A stretch of DNA of 64,000 nt, taken from assembly GCF_000526775.1 (NCBI RefSeq), contig NZ_JAGS01000001.1, forward strand, positions 186,001 to 250,000. The letters are read 5' to 3'. Of this stretch, positions 44,740-52,290 are shown piece after piece. The stretch's first letter is position 1, and each line of letters starts with the position of its first letter. The position numbers and the translations under genes are program-made. The notes beneath the pieces are model-generated. The model worked only from the letters and a program-made list of their open reading frames with translations. It was not told where the DNA came from and ran no database searches. The stretch is from Ruminococcus albus AD2013 (GTDB taxonomy: Bacteria; Bacillota; Clostridia; Oscillospirales; Ruminococcaceae).

Positions 44740-44768
44740 ACGACAGACAGCAGAACGTATGATATAAT
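44740..44768 (+). promoter_or_regulatory. Operator-linked promoter 3 (drives the ABC transporter)
   Basis: ACGACA (44740-44745), 17-bp spacer and TATAAT (44763-44768). As the last promoter before the ABC genes with no terminator between, it probably transcribes small protein 3 together with the transporter. Confidence 0.72.
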
Positions 44769-44811
44769 ATAGATACAGTAAAGGAAACCCAACAGAAGAA
44801 AGGTGACAGGT

Positions 44812-45030
44812 ATGAAAGAGACAAGAAAAATGCTCATGATGAGCACAGTGCTTATAGCATTTATAATGATATATATCGCAGTACACTGCGTAAAGATAAG
44901 AGGATTCGATATCATGAGCATCGCGGCTTTTGGTACTGCTTCACTGGGATATGCTTTTGCGTATCTGGCTTACCTCAACAAAAGAGAAGATCACTGCGAG
45001 ATATGCAGTCTTAATGAATATCAAAGATAA
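44812..45030 (+). CDS. Small two-helix membrane protein 3
   Basis: A 72-residue protein with two hydrophobic helices (about 7-25 and 35-54), loop RGFDIMS and a charged tail ending with a CEIC pair. It is related in plan to small proteins 1 and 2. Its stop lies 13 bases before the ABC ATPase ATG, so translation is probably linked. I chose the ATG at 44812 after GAAAGGTG; a GTG at 44803 lies within the ribosome site. Its place directly before the ATPase suggests a role with the transporter; function is otherwise unknown. Confidence 0.72.
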   Translation: MKETRKMLMMSTVLIAFIMIYIAVHCVKIRGFDIMSIAAFGTASLGYAFAYLAYLNKREDHCEICSLNEYQR

Positions 45031-45043
45031 GGAGAAACAGATA

Positions 45044-45811
45044 ATGGAGAAATTACTGAGGATAGAGAATATCGAAAAATACTACGGCAGCAGATCGAGC
45101 CTTACCAAGGCGATAGATGATATATCCATGAGCGTATCAAAAGGCGAGTTCGTTGCTATAATGGGAGCATCGGGAAGCGGTAAGACCACACTGCTCAACT
45201 GCATTTCCACCATCGACCGTGTTACCGCAGGTCATATCTATCTGGAAGACAGCGATATCACCGAGATAAAGGGCAAGGCGCTCAATAAGTTCAGAAGAGA
45301 GAAGCTGGGTTTCATCTTTCAGGATTTTAACCTGCTGGATACCCTGACAGCTTACGAGAATATCGCACTGGCACTGTCTATACAGAAGAAACCTGTCAAG
45401 GAGATAGAAACAGCAGTTAATACAGTTGCAGAACAGCTTGGCATAACCGAGGTACTCTCGAAATACCCTTACCAGATGTCAGGCGGACAGAAACAGCGAG
45501 TAGCTTCCGCCCGTGCCATTGTTACTTCTCCTAAACTTGTACTTGCTGACGAACCTACAGGTGCGCTGGATTCAAAGTCGGCAAAGATGCTGCTCGAACG
45601 TTTCCGTTATCTGAACACTGAGTGCGGCACAACGATAATGATGGTCACCCACGACAGTTTCACTGCGAGCTATGCGAGCCGTGTGGTATTCATCAAGGAC
45701 GGCAAGATATTCAACGAGATAAATCGCGGCAGTGATACACGCAAGCAGTTTTTTGATAAGATAATAGATGTAGTAACTCTTCTGGGAGGTGACATGAGCG
45801 ATGCTCTTTAA
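45044..45811 (+). CDS. BceA-type ABC transporter ATP-binding protein
   Basis: A 255-residue ATPase of the MacB/BceA class. Walker A is GASGSGKTT (residues 41-49), the Q-loop lies in GFIFQDFNLLD, the signature motif is MSGGQKQR, Walker B is LVLADEPTGALDS and the switch His is in MVTHD. It pairs with the FtsX-like permease that overlaps it by 11 bases. Start chosen at 45044 after TAAGGAG; the longer frame from 44930 runs through small protein 3 and lacks a ribosome site. In Bce systems the ATPase also drives signalling to the kinase. Confidence 0.93.
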   Translation: MEKLLRIENIEKYYGSRSSLTKAIDDISMSVSKGEFVAIMGASGSGKTTLLNCISTIDRVTAGHIYLEDSDITEIKGKALNKFRREKLGFIFQDFNLLDTLTAYENIALALSIQKKPVKEIETAVNTVAEQLGITEVLSKYPYQMSGGQKQRVASARAIVTSPKLVLADEPTGALDSKSAKMLLERFRYLNTECGTTIMMVTHDSFTASYASRVVFIKDGKIFNEINRGSDTRKQFFDKIIDVVTLLGGDMSDAL

Positions 45812-47816
45812 GCTCTCGATAAGCAATATCCGCAGAAGTCTGCGGGACTATGCGATATATTTTTTCACGCTGATGATAGGCGTTTCGGTCTTCTACGTTT
45901 TCAACGCCATCAGCGGACAGGCTGCCATGATGAAGCTGGACGAAAGCAGCTATGAGATAATTGATCTGCTTTCCACCGTCCTCTCGGGCATAAGCATTTT
46001 CGTGGCAGGCGTACTGGGTCTGCTGATAGTTTATGCCAGCCGTTTTCTGATGAAGAGAAGAAAGCGGGAGTTCGCACTTTATATGACTCTCGGCATGGGC
46101 AAGGGTAGTATATCAAGGCTGCTGCTTATAGAGACAGGTATCATCGGTCTGGGTTCACTGGCAGCGGGTCTGCTGGTGGGCATAGGACTTTCTCAGCTGA
46201 TGAGTGCACTGGTGGCGAACCTTTTTGAAGCTGATATGACCGCATACAAGTTCACGGTATCTGTAAAGGCGATAACAAAGACGATCCTCTACTTCGGTGT
46301 GATGTACTTGGTTGTGATGATATTCAACAGCATAGTGGTCACAAAGATGAAGCTTATTGATCTTATGCAGTCGGGCAAACGCTCCGAGCAGATAAAGCTG
46401 AAAAATCCAATCGTATGCGTGGTTATATTCATCATATCCGCCATAGCTCTGGGTGCGGCTTACTACACAGTAACTGCGGGATATCAGGATCTCAGCAGAG
46501 CAAAATTCATAGGAAGCATCATAACAGGTGCTGTTTCAACTTTCTTTATATTCTGGTCGGTATCCGGTATGCTTCTGCGCACAGTGATGTCCATGAAGGG
46601 TATGTACTTCCGCAGCCTTAACAGTTTCACATTCCGCCAGATAAGCAGCAAGGTGAACACTATGGTAATGTCCATGACGATGATATGCCTTATGCTTTTC
46701 GTAACTATCTGTATGCTTGCGGCAGCCTTTTGCATACGCAATTCGCTGAACAAAAATATCAAGGAACTCTGCCCTGCGGATTACGACCTTCAGTTCTATT
46801 TAAACGGTCATTATCCGGAACATGACGTTATGAAGATCGTTGAGGAGGAGGGTATTGATATTACTGAAGATTTCAGTGAATATGTTCATTTTTACACCTA
46901 CCTGGATGAAAGTCTGACATTTGAAAAATTACTGGGCGAAGATGCGGAAGAGATCAAGAAAAGTAATAGTATGATAATGTTCGATTATCCCGAGTATATA
47001 GTAAAAGTCAGTGATTACAACGACCTTATGAGACTTTACGGCAGAGACGAACTTGAACTTGAGAAAGACAGCTTTATCGTTTCCTGCAATTTCAAGTCTA
47101 CTAAAGAACTGCGTGACCGCACCCTTGACAAAGGCGATGAGATAAATGTATTCGGCAGAACGCTGAGATCGCAGTACGATGATACAGTCGATGGATTTAT
47201 CTCGATCGGCTCAACAAAGACCAACGAGGGTATAATAGTAGTACCCGACGATGTTATAACGGAATCGAGTCCGCTGGAAATGGAATACTTTATAGGCAAC
47301 TATCTTTCCGATGACAAAGACACAGCTGAAAAGACCGTAAATAACAAAATCAACGAACTGATGAAAAACCAAAATTTCGGCGCCTGCATGTTCACATCGC
47401 GCCAGGAAGTTAACAGAAATTCGGCTGGCTTAGGTGCTATCGCTACATTCGTGGGACTTTATGTAGGACTTGTATTCCTGATAGCAAGCGGAGCGATACT
47501 TGCGCTGAAAGAGCTTTCTGAGAGTGCTGACAGTGTAGGCAGATATGAGATGCTCAGAAAGATAGGTGCAGACGAAAAGGATCTCAACAGATCACTGTTC
47601 AGACAGACAGGCATATTCTTCCTTATTCCCCTGATACTTGCAGTGCTACATTCGGTATTCGGCATGAACTTTGCAGTAAAGACATTGGAGGTATTCGGTA
47701 CCGAGGATATGGGACTTTCCATAACTGTTACCTCACTGATACTTGCTCTGATCTACGGCGGATATTTCCTCATAACATTCTTCAGCAGCAAGAGTATAAT
47801 CAAAGAGAGAAAATAG
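45801..47816 (+). CDS. BceB-type FtsX-domain ABC permease
   Basis: A 671-residue permease with about ten transmembrane helices. Four cluster in the first 250 residues, another pair follows, then a long extracellular domain of about 200 residues (about 320-525), then three C-terminal helices. This matches BceB, whose large loop binds peptide antibiotics and whose complex activates the BceS kinase. FtsX-like conserved segments are seen near residues 60-180 and 540-660. It overlaps the ATPase gene and ends just before a terminator. Substrate cannot be read from the sequence. Confidence 0.92.
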   Translation: MLFKLSISNIRRSLRDYAIYFFTLMIGVSVFYVFNAISGQAAMMKLDESSYEIIDLLSTVLSGISIFVAGVLGLLIVYASRFLMKRRKREFALYMTLGMGKGSISRLLLIETGIIGLGSLAAGLLVGIGLSQLMSALVANLFEADMTAYKFTVSVKAITKTILYFGVMYLVVMIFNSIVVTKMKLIDLMQSGKRSEQIKLKNPIVCVVIFIISAIALGAAYYTVTAGYQDLSRAKFIGSIITGAVSTFFIFWSVSGMLLRTVMSMKGMYFRSLNSFTFRQISSKVNTMVMSMTMICLMLFVTICMLAAAFCIRNSLNKNIKELCPADYDLQFYLNGHYPEHDVMKIVEEEGIDITEDFSEYVHFYTYLDESLTFEKLLGEDAEEIKKSNSMIMFDYPEYIVKVSDYNDLMRLYGRDELELEKDSFIVSCNFKSTKELRDRTLDKGDEINVFGRTLRSQYDDTVDGFISIGSTKTNEGIIVVPDDVITESSPLEMEYFIGNYLSDDKDTAEKTVNNKINELMKNQNFGACMFTSRQEVNRNSAGLGAIATFVGLYVGLVFLIASGAILALKELSESADSVGRYEMLRKIGADEKDLNRSLFRQTGIFFLIPLILAVLHSVFGMNFAVKTLEVFGTEDMGLSITVTSLILALIYGGYFLITFFSSKSIIKERK

Positions 47817-47846
47817 ACAAAACGGATATTTTTATAAAGCAGAAAA

Positions 47847-47879
47847 ACAGATGTGCCCGACCGCACATCTGTCTTTTTG
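47847..47879 (+). terminator. Terminator of the Bce-like operon
   Basis: Perfect stem ACAGATGTGC/GCACATCTGT followed by CTTTTTG. Confidence 0.92.
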
Positions 47880-47982
47880 TTTAAAATTTCAATAAATTTT
47901 CCAATGTTGTGTATCGTATAATATATTAACAAAAAGTTTAATCGATTTCGCGACTTTATGTTTAGTTTTTACAAGATTGGTA

Positions 47983-48011
47983 TTGACATTTTTCGGCAAC
48001 GATGATACAAT
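47983..48011 (+). promoter_or_regulatory. Promoter of the GH5 cellulase gene
   Basis: TTGACA (47983-47988), 17-bp spacer and TACAAT (48006-48011), extended TGA. The sequence ATCGATT at 47941-47947 is a possible relative of the shared cellulase motif on the other strand. Confidence 0.78.
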
Positions 48012-48070
48012 TAAAAATAGTAAGATACCTTAATAAATTAACATTCGGTATCACGAGAGGGGAATATTTT

Positions 48071-50116
48071 ATGAATAGTTTGATGAAGAGAATGGCTGCT
48101 ATTGCTTCAATAGCTGCGCTCTCCGTTTCGGGAGCAGCTACAGGCATTTCAGCAGTCAGAACCACCACAGCATCGGCTGCAACAGTTGATGACTGCAACG
48201 ACGACTGGCTGCACGCTAAGGGCAGCAGACTTTATGACAAAAACGGCAACGAGGTATGGCTGACAGGTGCAAACTGGTTCGGTTTCAACTGCAGCGAGGC
48301 TTGCCCTCACTACCTCTGGAGTGCTGACGCTGACGACTGTCTGAAAGAGATCGCAGACCGCGGCATCAACATTATCCGTTTCCCTGTTTCTTCCGAGCTC
48401 CTGGTTTCATGGATGAAGGGCAAGCCAATGCCCGTAAGCAGCTTCTCCTGCAACACAGACCCTGCTTACACCATCAATGCCGATTTCTGCGAGGCTGATG
48501 GTAAAACTGCAAAGAACAGTATGGAAGTATTCGATATCATGATGCAGAAATGCAAGAAGTACGGTATCAAGGCTTTCATCGATGTTCACAGCCCTCATAC
48601 CGACAACTCGGGTCACAACTACAACCTCTGGTACGGCAAGGCAGGCGTTACTACCGATGTATGGATAGAGTCACTGGTATGGCTTGCTGACAAGTACAAG
48701 AACGACGATACACTGATCGCTTATGACCTCAAGAACGAGCCTCACGGCAAGGGTCAGGAAGGCGATGAAGCAGCTAAGTGGGACGGTTCCAAGGATGAGA
48801 ACAACTGGGCTTATGCTGCTACAAGATGTGCAGAAGCTATCCTTGATGTCAACCCCAATGCACTTATCCTCGTTGAAGGCGTTGAGCAGTCCATGAGCGG
48901 TGCTATGGCAGGCGACTACTGGGGTATGCCTGACAGAAGAGATAACTCACCTTACATAGGCGCATGGTGGGGCGGTAACTTCCGCGGCGCAAGAAAGTAT
49001 CCTATCGTTCCCAAGCAGGGCACATCACAGATAGTTTACTCACCTCATGACTACGGTCCTTCTGTTTATGCACAGACATGGTTCAATAAGAACTTTACAG
49101 AGGAAACTCTTCTGAAAGATTACTGGTATGATACATGGGCATATATCAATGCTGAAGATATAGGTCCCGAGCTTATCGGTGAGTGGGGCGGTCATATGGA
49201 CGGCAAGGAGAACCAGAAGTGGATGACTCTTCTCCGTGACTACATGATCAAGCACCATATCAGCCATACATTCTGGTGCCTCAATACGAACTCCGGCGAT
49301 ACCGGCGGACTCTGGGATGGTCTCGGTTTCATGGCAGGCACAGGTACAACTATCAAGTGGAACGAGCCAAAGTATGAGCTCTTCGAGGAGGCACTCTGGC
49401 AGACAGCTTCTTCCGGCAAGTACATCGGTCTTGACCATCAGGTAGCACTTGGCAAGAACGGTATCTCTCTGAATGAGTTCTATTCAAAGTATTCATCTAC
49501 TGAGGGCAGCAACCTTGACGGCGGAAAGAAATCTAATGGTAATGTCAACAATGATACACCTGTTGTTCAGAGCATCAAGATCTCTTCCACAGCCGGTGAA
49601 GGCAGTGTTAAGCTCAGCTGGAATTCCATCAGCAACGCTGATAAGTATGCTGTATACCAGAACGTTAACGGTTCCTGGAAGCAGGTTACCGAAACAACAA
49701 GCACTTCCTACAACTGGACAGGTCTGACCTATGGTACAAACTACAAGGTAGCTGTCGTTGCAAGAGTTAACAATGCATGGACTAATGATTACTCCAATGC
49801 TATCACTGTAACTCCCAAGCAGACAACTTCAAACGCTGATGATTATCCCAAGAACATTAAGGTCAATTACAACACTCAGTATCACCAGGTACAGTTTATC
49901 TGGGATAAGGTACAGGGTGCTGACAAGTACGGTATCGCCGTATATCTGGCTGGTAAGTGGAGAATCCAGACTTCCAACATCACAACTAACAGCTTTGTAA
50001 CTCCTAAGAACCTGACTCCCGGCATGACCTACAAGGTTGCTATTGCTGCAAGAGTTAATGGTAAGTGGAATACAACTGATCCTATCAAGAACGCTGTCAC
50101 TGTTACTATTAAATAA
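48071..50116 (+). CDS. Secreted GH5 cellulase, GH5-Fn3-like-CBM37
   Basis: A 681-residue endoglucanase. The signal peptide is about 1-37 (ASAA). The GH5 barrel (about 45-440) contains NIIRFPVS, acid/base Glu223 in LKNEPHG, and nucleophile Glu371 in LIGEWGG, with aromatic residues such as FWCLN near the end of the barrel. After a Ser/Asn-rich linker comes an Fn3/CBM37-like repeat (about 498-580), then CBM37 (591-681). The ATG at 48071 follows GAGAGGGGA; the in-frame ATG at 48002 overlaps the promoter and is rejected. It should be co-expressed with the GH9 enzymes if the shared upstream motif works. Confidence 0.94.
   Translation: MNSLMKRMAAIASIAALSVSGAATGISAVRTTTASAATVDDCNDDWLHAKGSRLYDKNGNEVWLTGANWFGFNCSEACPHYLWSADADDCLKEIADRGINIIRFPVSSELLVSWMKGKPMPVSSFSCNTDPAYTINADFCEADGKTAKNSMEVFDIMMQKCKKYGIKAFIDVHSPHTDNSGHNYNLWYGKAGVTTDVWIESLVWLADKYKNDDTLIAYDLKNEPHGKGQEGDEAAKWDGSKDENNWAYAATRCAEAILDVNPNALILVEGVEQSMSGAMAGDYWGMPDRRDNSPYIGAWWGGNFRGARKYPIVPKQGTSQIVYSPHDYGPSVYAQTWFNKNFTEETLLKDYWYDTWAYINAEDIGPELIGEWGGHMDGKENQKWMTLLRDYMIKHHISHTFWCLNTNSGDTGGLWDGLGFMAGTGTTIKWNEPKYELFEEALWQTASSGKYIGLDHQVALGKNGISLNEFYSKYSSTEGSNLDGGKKSNGNVNNDTPVVQSIKISSTAGEGSVKLSWNSISNADKYAVYQNVNGSWKQVTETTSTSYNWTGLTYGTNYKVAVVARVNNAWTNDYSNAITVTPKQTTSNADDYPKNIKVNYNTQYHQVQFIWDKVQGADKYGIAVYLAGKWRIQTSNITTNSFVTPKNLTPGMTYKVAIAARVNGKWNTTDPIKNAVTVTIK
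49841..50113 (+). repeat. CBM37 cassette, copy 3 of 3
   Basis: Near-identical at base level to 38277-38549 and 41907-42179, with a few conservative changes (V to I). Confidence 0.9.
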
Positions 50117-50139
50117 TTGCGATAGTTCATGATAATAAA

Positions 50140-50178
50140 AAGACCGTCGGTTCTAAACGAGCCGACGGATTTTTTTAT
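50140..50178. terminator. Bidirectional terminator between GH5 and the GGDEF gene
   Basis: Stem CCGTCGGTTC/GAGCCGACGG with A-rich left and T-rich right flanks, between convergent genes. It overlaps the last codons of the GGDEF gene. Confidence 0.85.
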
Positions 50179-52127
50179 GTTCTGTTTGGTCGGAAGACCG
50201 TACGGCTTTTCTTGCGCTCCGATTTGCAGCTGTACATCTTTTCATCAGCTTTGGTCAGAAGTTTTTCAAGCTCAAAGCTGTTTTCTTCACCCAACTCACA
50301 GCCGATGCTGGCATCAAGTCGGTAGGGCTTGTCTTGTTCCGCGTTGATTTTTTCAAGTATATCCGCCAGACCTTTGATGCGCTTTTGCGGTTCATCGTCA
50401 TTATATTTTCCAATGCCGATAATGATGAACTCATCGCCGCCTGACCTGATGCATATCTCCTTGTCGCCGCAGAGTTTCTTTATGCAGCTGCTTATCTTGA
50501 TAATCGCGTCATCGCCCTCGCTGTGTCCGAAGGTGTCGTTTATGTATTTCAGACCGTCCATATCTATGGCGCATATCATCAGCCTGTCGCCGCTGCCGGC
50601 GCGTTTCACCATCTCGCTGTATTTTTCGTACATTCCGCGGCGGTTGTATAAGCCCGTCATATTATCCCTTGTTGAAAGCTGAACATATCTGTTCTTCGCC
50701 CTTGCCATTTCAAGAGAATTGTTCACAAGTCTCAGCCAGTTTCTGAACACAAGATTCAGCAGATGCCTGTCGGAAAGTTTCCTTTGCAGCACAGCATATC
50801 CCAGAGTATTGTCGCTGAAATGCACTGCCGCAAAATAGAACACACATGGTTCTTCGGTGTATTCATTCAGCTCTGGTATCATATCTTTGGTATCGATGGT
50901 GAAAGCTTCCTCCGCGTTACCGAACTTTAATCCGCCAACTGTTGAATCCGCCACCACGACCAGCATTTTTTCGGGATAGCCCTCTTTGAGATAAGTGTCG
51001 TAGCTCAGCCAGTCCTCACGCAGACAAAGCCTGAAATTCACAAAGGGAAGCAGCAGGTATACCTTGCCGAATATGTTTTCCAGACACTCCTCGGGTGTAT
51101 CAGAAGCCGTCAGTGTCTCGGAGGCATAGCTTTCCATCAGCATACCTATATCGATATTATCGAAGAGGTCTTCAGCAGTAAAATTATGGTAAATGTAGTA
51201 TAGCGAATCTCTGAAAGTTCGGGCAGACTTTGTGATATCGGGCTGACAGCCGCAGCTCATACCTTTGTGGCAGAGATTCTGAATATCTGGCGTATAAGGT
51301 TCGATACTGCCGTCGGGGTCGATAAATTTCCGCAGATAGTCAACGGCGTCTGCCGCCACTTTGGTATAATTGGTTTCATATGAAGTCAGTGTTATCTCCG
51401 AAAGCATACCTTCATCAGTGGCGTCAAATCCCAGAATTATGATATCCTCAGGCACCTTTATACCATGCTTTGTAAGTTCTTCAATAAGACCAAGCCCCAT
51501 GTAGTCGCCCGCCGTTATCACTGCTTCGTACATTGGGCGTTTGCCATCGATTATCTCCTTAGCAACGGCTATGCCGCTGGTATACCAGAAATCTCCGTAT
51601 ATCTTGTGATCTTCATCAAGTGTGATACCAAGCTTTTCCAGTTCATCCACCATTACCGCCAGACGTTCTTCTGCTTCTGAATGACCTTTCGGACCCGTCA
51701 AAACGCATATATCGCGCTTACCGTGAACATTCACAACATGGCGGCACATCTCGCGGAGGATATCATCATTGTATCCGCTGATCGTATGGTGATCTTCATA
51801 AGCCATGCCAAGGCATACCACAGGTATATCACCGCATTCCTTTATCTTGCGGCTGACAGTTTTCATGACCTTGCCCTTGTTGTCTTCCGAAAGGGTCACA
51901 GTATCAATGATGACGCCGTCAAAAAGCATGAAATTCGGCAGAGAGTAGATATTGTTCTCGCCACGCGTGTGCTCTTCGATAAAAAACTGAAAGTGAGACA
52001 TTGAAGCAAACACAGCCACGTTGTAGCCGTACTTATCGCACTGCCCAAAAACGCCCTTAGCCACACGCCTTACGTGCAGTCTTTCAGGCATACCAGTTAT
52101 AAGGCAGATAGTTTTTCTTTTTTTCAT
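50175..52127 (-). CDS. LacI-type sugar-binding domain fused to GGDEF diguanylate cyclase
   Basis: A 650-residue cytoplasmic protein. Residues 1 to about 290 look like the periplasmic-binding-protein-like sensor of LacI/GalR regulators (ICLITGMPE; PVVCLGM; AVITAGDYMGLGLIEEL; DIIILGFDATDEG). The N-terminal helix-turn-helix is absent; the protein begins directly at the first strand. A middle region (about 300-480) of unknown fold follows. The C-terminal GGDEF domain (about 500-640) has an intact SGGDEF at 563-567 and DNMTGLYNRRG, so it probably makes c-di-GMP. There is no signal peptide or membrane helix. This suggests a sugar-responsive cyclase. The start follows GGAGG on the minus strand. Confidence 0.88.
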   Translation of the reverse strand: MKKRKTICLITGMPERLHVRRVAKGVFGQCDKYGYNVAVFASMSHFQFFIEEHTRGENNIYSLPNFMLFDGVIIDTVTLSEDNKGKVMKTVSRKIKECGDIPVVCLGMAYEDHHTISGYNDDILREMCRHVVNVHGKRDICVLTGPKGHSEAEERLAVMVDELEKLGITLDEDHKIYGDFWYTSGIAVAKEIIDGKRPMYEAVITAGDYMGLGLIEELTKHGIKVPEDIIILGFDATDEGMLSEITLTSYETNYTKVAADAVDYLRKFIDPDGSIEPYTPDIQNLCHKGMSCGCQPDITKSARTFRDSLYYIYHNFTAEDLFDNIDIGMLMESYASETLTASDTPEECLENIFGKVYLLLPFVNFRLCLREDWLSYDTYLKEGYPEKMLVVVADSTVGGLKFGNAEEAFTIDTKDMIPELNEYTEEPCVFYFAAVHFSDNTLGYAVLQRKLSDRHLLNLVFRNWLRLVNNSLEMARAKNRYVQLSTRDNMTGLYNRRGMYEKYSEMVKRAGSGDRLMICAIDMDGLKYINDTFGHSEGDDAIIKISSCIKKLCGDKEICIRSGGDEFIIIGIGKYNDDEPQKRIKGLADILEKINAEQDKPYRLDASIGCELGEENSFELEKLLTKADEKMYSCKSERKKSRTVFRPNRT

Positions 52128-52175
52128 AACAATGCCTCCTGCGATGATATCTGTGTCCGTATTTGCTATTGATTA

Positions 52176-52204
52176 ATTATACCATAAATTAACAGATTAG
52201 TCAA
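52176..52204 (-). promoter_or_regulatory. Promoter of the LacI-like-GGDEF gene, framed by an inverted repeat
   Basis: Minus strand: TTGACT (52199-52204), 17-bp spacer and TATAAT (52176-52181), extended TGG. TATTGATTAA (52167-52176) and TTAGTCAATA (52197-52206) form a 9-of-10 inverted repeat bracketing the promoter. Confidence 0.75.
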
Positions 52205-52251
52205 TAAGTTAATTGCAGAATACACAAATAAAAATGTAGCGGTTTGACCAT

Positions 52252-52285
52252 AAAAAAACGGACAAGCGTGGTGCCTGTCCGTTTG
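52252..52285 (-). terminator. Terminator of the membrane-anchored GH9 gene
   Basis: Stem AAACGGACAGGC/GCTTGTCCGTTT followed by TTTT on the minus strand. Confidence 0.88.
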
Positions 52286-52290
52286 AAGTG

